A DNA stretch of 34,035 nucleotides from Planctomycetaceae bacterium (GTDB lineage Bacteria > Planctomycetota > Planctomycetia > Pirellulales > Thermoguttaceae), in assembly GCA_031274255.1 (NCBI GenBank), contig JAISQK010000145.1:1-34035 (forward strand). The letters are read 5' to 3'. Positions 31,045-34,035 of this stretch are shown here, in pieces. Within the stretch, counting starts at the first letter, position 1. Each line of letters starts with the position of its first letter. The position numbers were made by a program, and so were the translations under genes. The notes under the pieces are model-generated. The model had not been told where the DNA came from and made no database searches. It was given only the letters and a program-made list of their open reading frames with translations.

Positions 31045-31856
31045 TATCGGATGGGTAAAAGGACGGGGATATTATTGGTCTCGGAACCCTGCAGCACAAC
31101 CGTCTGCGGAGCCTTGCCATCCCACTTTTTAATGACCTCAAGCTGGGCGACATTGGGACTCTCCTGCAACGCCTGGCCGCGGACGCGGATCGCTTCGGCT
31201 TCTCCCTTGGCGGTTTCGATGGCCTGCTCCGCCTCGATTTTCGCCTTTTTCAATTCGTTTTCCGCACGCAGACTGTCCTGCAATGCAACCTGTTTACGCT
31301 CAATGGCCTGCTCGTACTCGTCGCTGAAATCGAAGTTGGAAATGACAATATCCCGGATATCGACGATTTCATGAAGCCGCTCCTGACACGCTTTGAACAC
31401 CTCGTCACGCAGCTTCTCGCGGTTTTCGACCAGCTTTTCCGCCTCGTATTTCGCGAGATGCTGCTTGAGAATCTCAAACACCCGCGGCTTGACCTGCTCA
31501 AGATACTGCATGCCGATGTTCTCGTACACCGCCACGGCGTTTTGCGGCGTGAGTACGGTGAGGATGGTGATGTCGGCCTCGACAAGCTGAAGGTCCTGAC
31601 TGTAACATTGCGTTTTCTCCTCGGTACGCAAGATGCGGCAGTCGATGGAGACCACCTTCCGCCACGGCCAAATCAGATGCAGTCCCGGATCAAGCGTGTC
31701 GCCGACAATTTTGCCGAACGACGTGACAATTCCGATATGCCCGACGTCCACCGTGCGGACGCTCATCAGTAAAGCCGCAATCACCAGCACCGCCGTAATG
31801 GTTCCCGCCGCCGCGGCTGCCGGCGGAACATTGTTTGATTTCATATTTTTCGCCAT
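31044..31856 (-). CDS. SPFH/Band-7 (prohibitin-like) membrane protein
   Basis: A 270-residue protein with one N-terminal membrane anchor (about 14-33, ITAVLVIAALLMSV). The prohibitin-type SPFH domain follows: VDVGHIGIVTSFGKIVGDTL at its start, then FSDEYEQAIERKQVALQDSL, and a coiled coil rich in Ala, Glu and Lys (ENELKKAKIEAEQAIETAKG). Such proteins form large ring- or cage-like assemblies that organise membranes and control proteases such as FtsH. The start is the ATG at 31856 with AGGAG eight bases upstream, not the longer upstream frame, which overlaps the nadE 3' end. The end, VLLPIR, lacks the longer tail of HflK and HflC. It lies 137 bp after nadE on the same strand. The stop codon is at the end of repeat copy I. 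Confidence 0.88.
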   Translation of the reverse strand: MAKNMKSNNVPPAAAAAGTITAVLVIAALLMSVRTVDVGHIGIVTSFGKIVGDTLDPGLHLIWPWRKVVSIDCRILRTEEKTQCYSQDLQLVEADITILTVLTPQNAVAVYENIGMQYLEQVKPRVFEILKQHLAKYEAEKLVENREKLRDEVFKACQERLHEIVDIRDIVISNFDFSDEYEQAIERKQVALQDSLRAENELKKAKIEAEQAIETAKGEAEAIRVRGQALQESPNVAQLEVIKKWDGKAPQTVVLQGSETNNIPVLLPIR

Positions 31857-31993
31857 GGGAAGACTCCTTTTCATTTGTGAGGTTGGGTTTTTAAGTTGAA
31901 ATATTATTGTTGTGTTTCTCGCGGTATTACAGAACACCGGCGACGGATTCCGTCTGACAGGACGGCGGAAAGACTTCGCCGTCGGGACATGTG

Positions 31994-33979
31994 TCACCTT
32001 ATTTTTTCCGTTTCTTCTTTCATTTCTTCGATTTCCCGTATCCAGAGGCGGACGCAGGCATCGCTCGGCATCCGCCAGTCCCCGCGCGGCGAAAGGTTGA
32101 CCGAGCCGACTTTCGGACCGTCCGGCATGCAGCTCCGCTTGAACTGCTGACTGAAAAAGCGGCGGTAAAACATGTCGAGCCATTTCAATATTGCCGCAGC
32201 GTCATACGTTCCGCGGAAGGCGTGTTGTGCCAGAAAACGGATTTTCCGCGGCGAAAAACCGTACCGCAGCGTGTGGAACAGAAAGAAGTCGTGCAGTTGA
32301 TACGGCCCGATGAGGTCTTCGGTGAACTGCGTCATTTTTCCCTGCGGGTCTTTCGGCAGCAGTTCCGGGCTGACCGGCGTGTCGATGATATCAAGCAGCG
32401 TCTGACGGGCGGCGGCTTCCATCTGATTTTCCGCGACCCACTTCACGAGGTACCGCACCAGCGTCTTGGGGATTCCCGCGTTCACGCCGTACATCGACAT
32501 GTGGTCGCCGTTATAAGTGGCCCAGCCGAGCGCCAGCTCCGACATATCCCCCGTGCCGACCACCAGACCGTTTTTCTGATTCGCCAGATCCATCAGAATC
32601 TGCGTGCGTTCGCGTGCCTGCGTGTTTTCGTAAGTCACGTCATGAACGGCGGGATCATGGGCGATGTCGCGGAAGTGCTGCTCACACGCGGCGGTGATGT
32701 TGATGTCCGCCGCCGTGATGCCGAGCGGCTCCATCAGCCGGACGGCGTTGGTGTGCGTCCGTTCGGAGGTTCCGAAGCCGGGCATTGTGAGTCCGCAAAC
32801 CGCGCGGCGGGAAAGCCCCAGCCGGTCGGCGGTTCTGACGCAGACCAGAAGAGCCAGCGTCGAATCCAGACCGCCGGAAACTCCCAGAATCAGCGACTCC
32901 GCCCGGGTGTGCAGGAACCGTTTGGCCAGTCCGGCGACCTGAATGGAAAAAATTTCCTCACAGCTTTCGTTGTAACGGTCCGCGTCCGGCAGGAACGGCG
33001 ACGGCGTGATCACGCGGCGGAGCGTCCGCGGTTCCCGGCAGGGGGGGAGATTCACCGCCACCGTGACGTAATTTCGAGCCGCGGACGGATTGCCGGCAAA
33101 CGTGGTGTTCTTTTTCCGTTCGGCGTTCAGCAGTTCGATATCAATGTCGCTGACGATCAACTGCCCGTCGAAGCGGAACCGTTCGGTTTCGGCGAGAAGT
33201 CTGCCGTTTTCATAAATATAAGCGTTCCCGGTGTAAACGGTATCCGTCGTGGACTCGCCGAATCCCGACGAGGCGTAAACGTAAGCGGCGTGACACCGCG
33301 CGGACTGCTGGGCGGTCAGCGATTTGACGTACTGCCGTTTCCCGGTCAGCTCGTTGCTGGCGGAAAGGTTGAAAATCAGCGACGCTCCGGCCGTCGCGTG
33401 AACGGACCCCGGCGGAATCACCGCCCAAAGGTCTTCGCAAATCTCGACGGCAAACTTCGCCCCGCCGCAATCAATGCCACCACAACCAATACCGCCGCAG
33501 TCAAAAAGAAGACTGCTCCCGAACGGAACGGCATTTCCGGCGTATTCAATGCGGATCGGCAGTTCCCCGAACGCTCCCGGACGGAACCAGCGTTTCTCAT
33601 AAAACTCCGAATAGTTCGGCAGATGCGTCTTCGGGACTATTCCAAGAAGGCGGCCGGCATGAATCACGGCGGCGCAGTTGTACAATTTGGCGTCATGTTC
33701 CACCGGGACCCCGACAAGAAAACAAAGCGGCATGTCACGGGTTTCACGCAGCAATCCGGCGACGGCCTGTTCGGCCTTCCGGATCAGAGTCCGCTGAAAA
33801 AAGAGGTCGCCGCACGTGTAGGCGGTCACCGACAGCTCGGGAAAGCAGACCGTCTGTATGTCCTGTGCGTCCGCGAGACGGAGCATGGTCAGGATTTCCT
33901 GCACGTTGGCCTCACAATCCGCAACGCAGACTTTCGGCACCGCCGCCGCGACTCTTGTGAATCCGTAATTGTTTTTCAT
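31994..33979 (-). CDS. nadE: Glutamine-dependent NAD+ synthetase
   Basis: A 661-residue two-domain enzyme. Residues 1-330 form a nitrilase-like glutaminase with the catalytic triad E48 (FPELSVTAY), K117 (PKTHLPNY) and C181 (EICEDLW). Residues 340-661 form the NAD synthetase domain with the PP-loop ILGVSGGLDSTLAL, VVGTGDMSELALGW and RYLVKWVAE. It makes NAD+ from nicotinic acid adenine dinucleotide, ATP and glutamine-derived ammonia. The size is that of the large bacterial form. Between the strands before the catalytic Cys is an odd low-complexity stretch, residues 161-173 (CGGIGCGGIDCGG), encoded by a 15-bp tandem repeat. The start at 33979 is supported by the family-like N-terminus NNYGFTRVAAAVPKVCVADC. 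Confidence 0.96.
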   Translation of the reverse strand: MKNNYGFTRVAAAVPKVCVADCEANVQEILTMLRLADAQDIQTVCFPELSVTAYTCGDLFFQRTLIRKAEQAVAGLLRETRDMPLCFLVGVPVEHDAKLYNCAAVIHAGRLLGIVPKTHLPNYSEFYEKRWFRPGAFGELPIRIEYAGNAVPFGSSLLFDCGGIGCGGIDCGGAKFAVEICEDLWAVIPPGSVHATAGASLIFNLSASNELTGKRQYVKSLTAQQSARCHAAYVYASSGFGESTTDTVYTGNAYIYENGRLLAETERFRFDGQLIVSDIDIELLNAERKKNTTFAGNPSAARNYVTVAVNLPPCREPRTLRRVITPSPFLPDADRYNESCEEIFSIQVAGLAKRFLHTRAESLILGVSGGLDSTLALLVCVRTADRLGLSRRAVCGLTMPGFGTSERTHTNAVRLMEPLGITAADINITAACEQHFRDIAHDPAVHDVTYENTQARERTQILMDLANQKNGLVVGTGDMSELALGWATYNGDHMSMYGVNAGIPKTLVRYLVKWVAENQMEAAARQTLLDIIDTPVSPELLPKDPQGKMTQFTEDLIGPYQLHDFFLFHTLRYGFSPRKIRFLAQHAFRGTYDAAAILKWLDMFYRRFFSQQFKRSCMPDGPKVGSVNLSPRGDWRMPSDACVRLWIREIEEMKEETEKIR

Positions 33980-34035
33980 GAGTTTTGAGTTACAGGTTTT
34001 CCGTTGTGTTTTGTGGGATTGTGTCAGGACAGTCC

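Noticed and set aside
31857-32183. Longer start of the SPFH protein
   Set aside because: The upstream part overlaps nadE, is Arg-rich and has no ribosome site, whereas the ATG at 31856 has one.
31991-33988. A 665-codon open frame on the plus strand
   Set aside because: It lies fully opposite nadE, whose motifs are unmistakable. The plus-strand translation is Arg/His/Pro-rich with no motif, as expected of a mirror frame in GC-rich DNA.

Overview
The window looks like chromosome of a Gram-negative bacterium, most plausibly a planctomycete (Pirellulales-like). This is an inference from several traits: a PEP-CTERM surface protein, small zinc-ribbon proteins with C-x2-C...C-x2-C spacing, Tat- and Sec-exported hydrolases, a giant acyl-AMP ligase/ACP/oxoamine synthase fusion, and a complete EF-P beta-lysylation gene set. 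There is no rRNA, tRNA or CRISPR array that I can see. Most of the window is ordinary metabolic and transport genes. The intergenic DNA is not ordinary: it carries transposase relics, a mosaic family of hairpin-rich repeats, and three arrays with an exact 21-bp period.

Layout: 1-1010 is a nest of transposon debris, with the 5' part of an IS256-type transposase leaving the left edge and an eroded IS5-type transposase next to it. 1193-3323 holds a Tat-exported PHP phosphoesterase and epmA. 3404-4553 is mosaic repeat DNA with a broken IS630 transposase in the middle. 4554-7275 holds a PEP-CTERM protein, efp and the divergent epmB. 7421-10599 holds a secreted acidic-tailed protein, a tiny zinc-ribbon protein and sppA.

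10647-15250 (minus strand) is a likely transcription unit: a 1165-residue FAAL-ACP-oxoamine synthase fusion, then a RusA-like resolvase and a PD-(D/E)XK nuclease whose genes overlap, with sppA following 47 bp later. 15601-17873 holds a zinc-ribbon protein and two membrane proteins of unknown function. 17878-18735 has no gene, only repeats and two 21-bp arrays. 18911-28686 is a plus-strand run: sugar isomerase, M2-like dipeptidase, POT peptide transporter, RhaT-like symporter, proC, alpha/beta hydrolase, a 10-unit palindromic 21-bp array, and a NatA-like ATPase. 28694-29229 is the longest repeat block. The minus-strand genes nspC, an SPFH protein and nadE fill the right end, separated by more repeats.

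How genes work together: efp, epmA and epmB together give a lysine aminomutase, a beta-lysyl ligase and the target Lys34 of EF-P. The peptidyl-dipeptidase and the POT transporter are adjacent and could form a peptide breakdown and uptake pair, possibly feeding proC-type amino-acid metabolism. The FAAL fusion could by itself activate a fatty acid, hold it on its ACP, and condense it with an amino acid to start a sphingoid-like or other oxoamine lipid.
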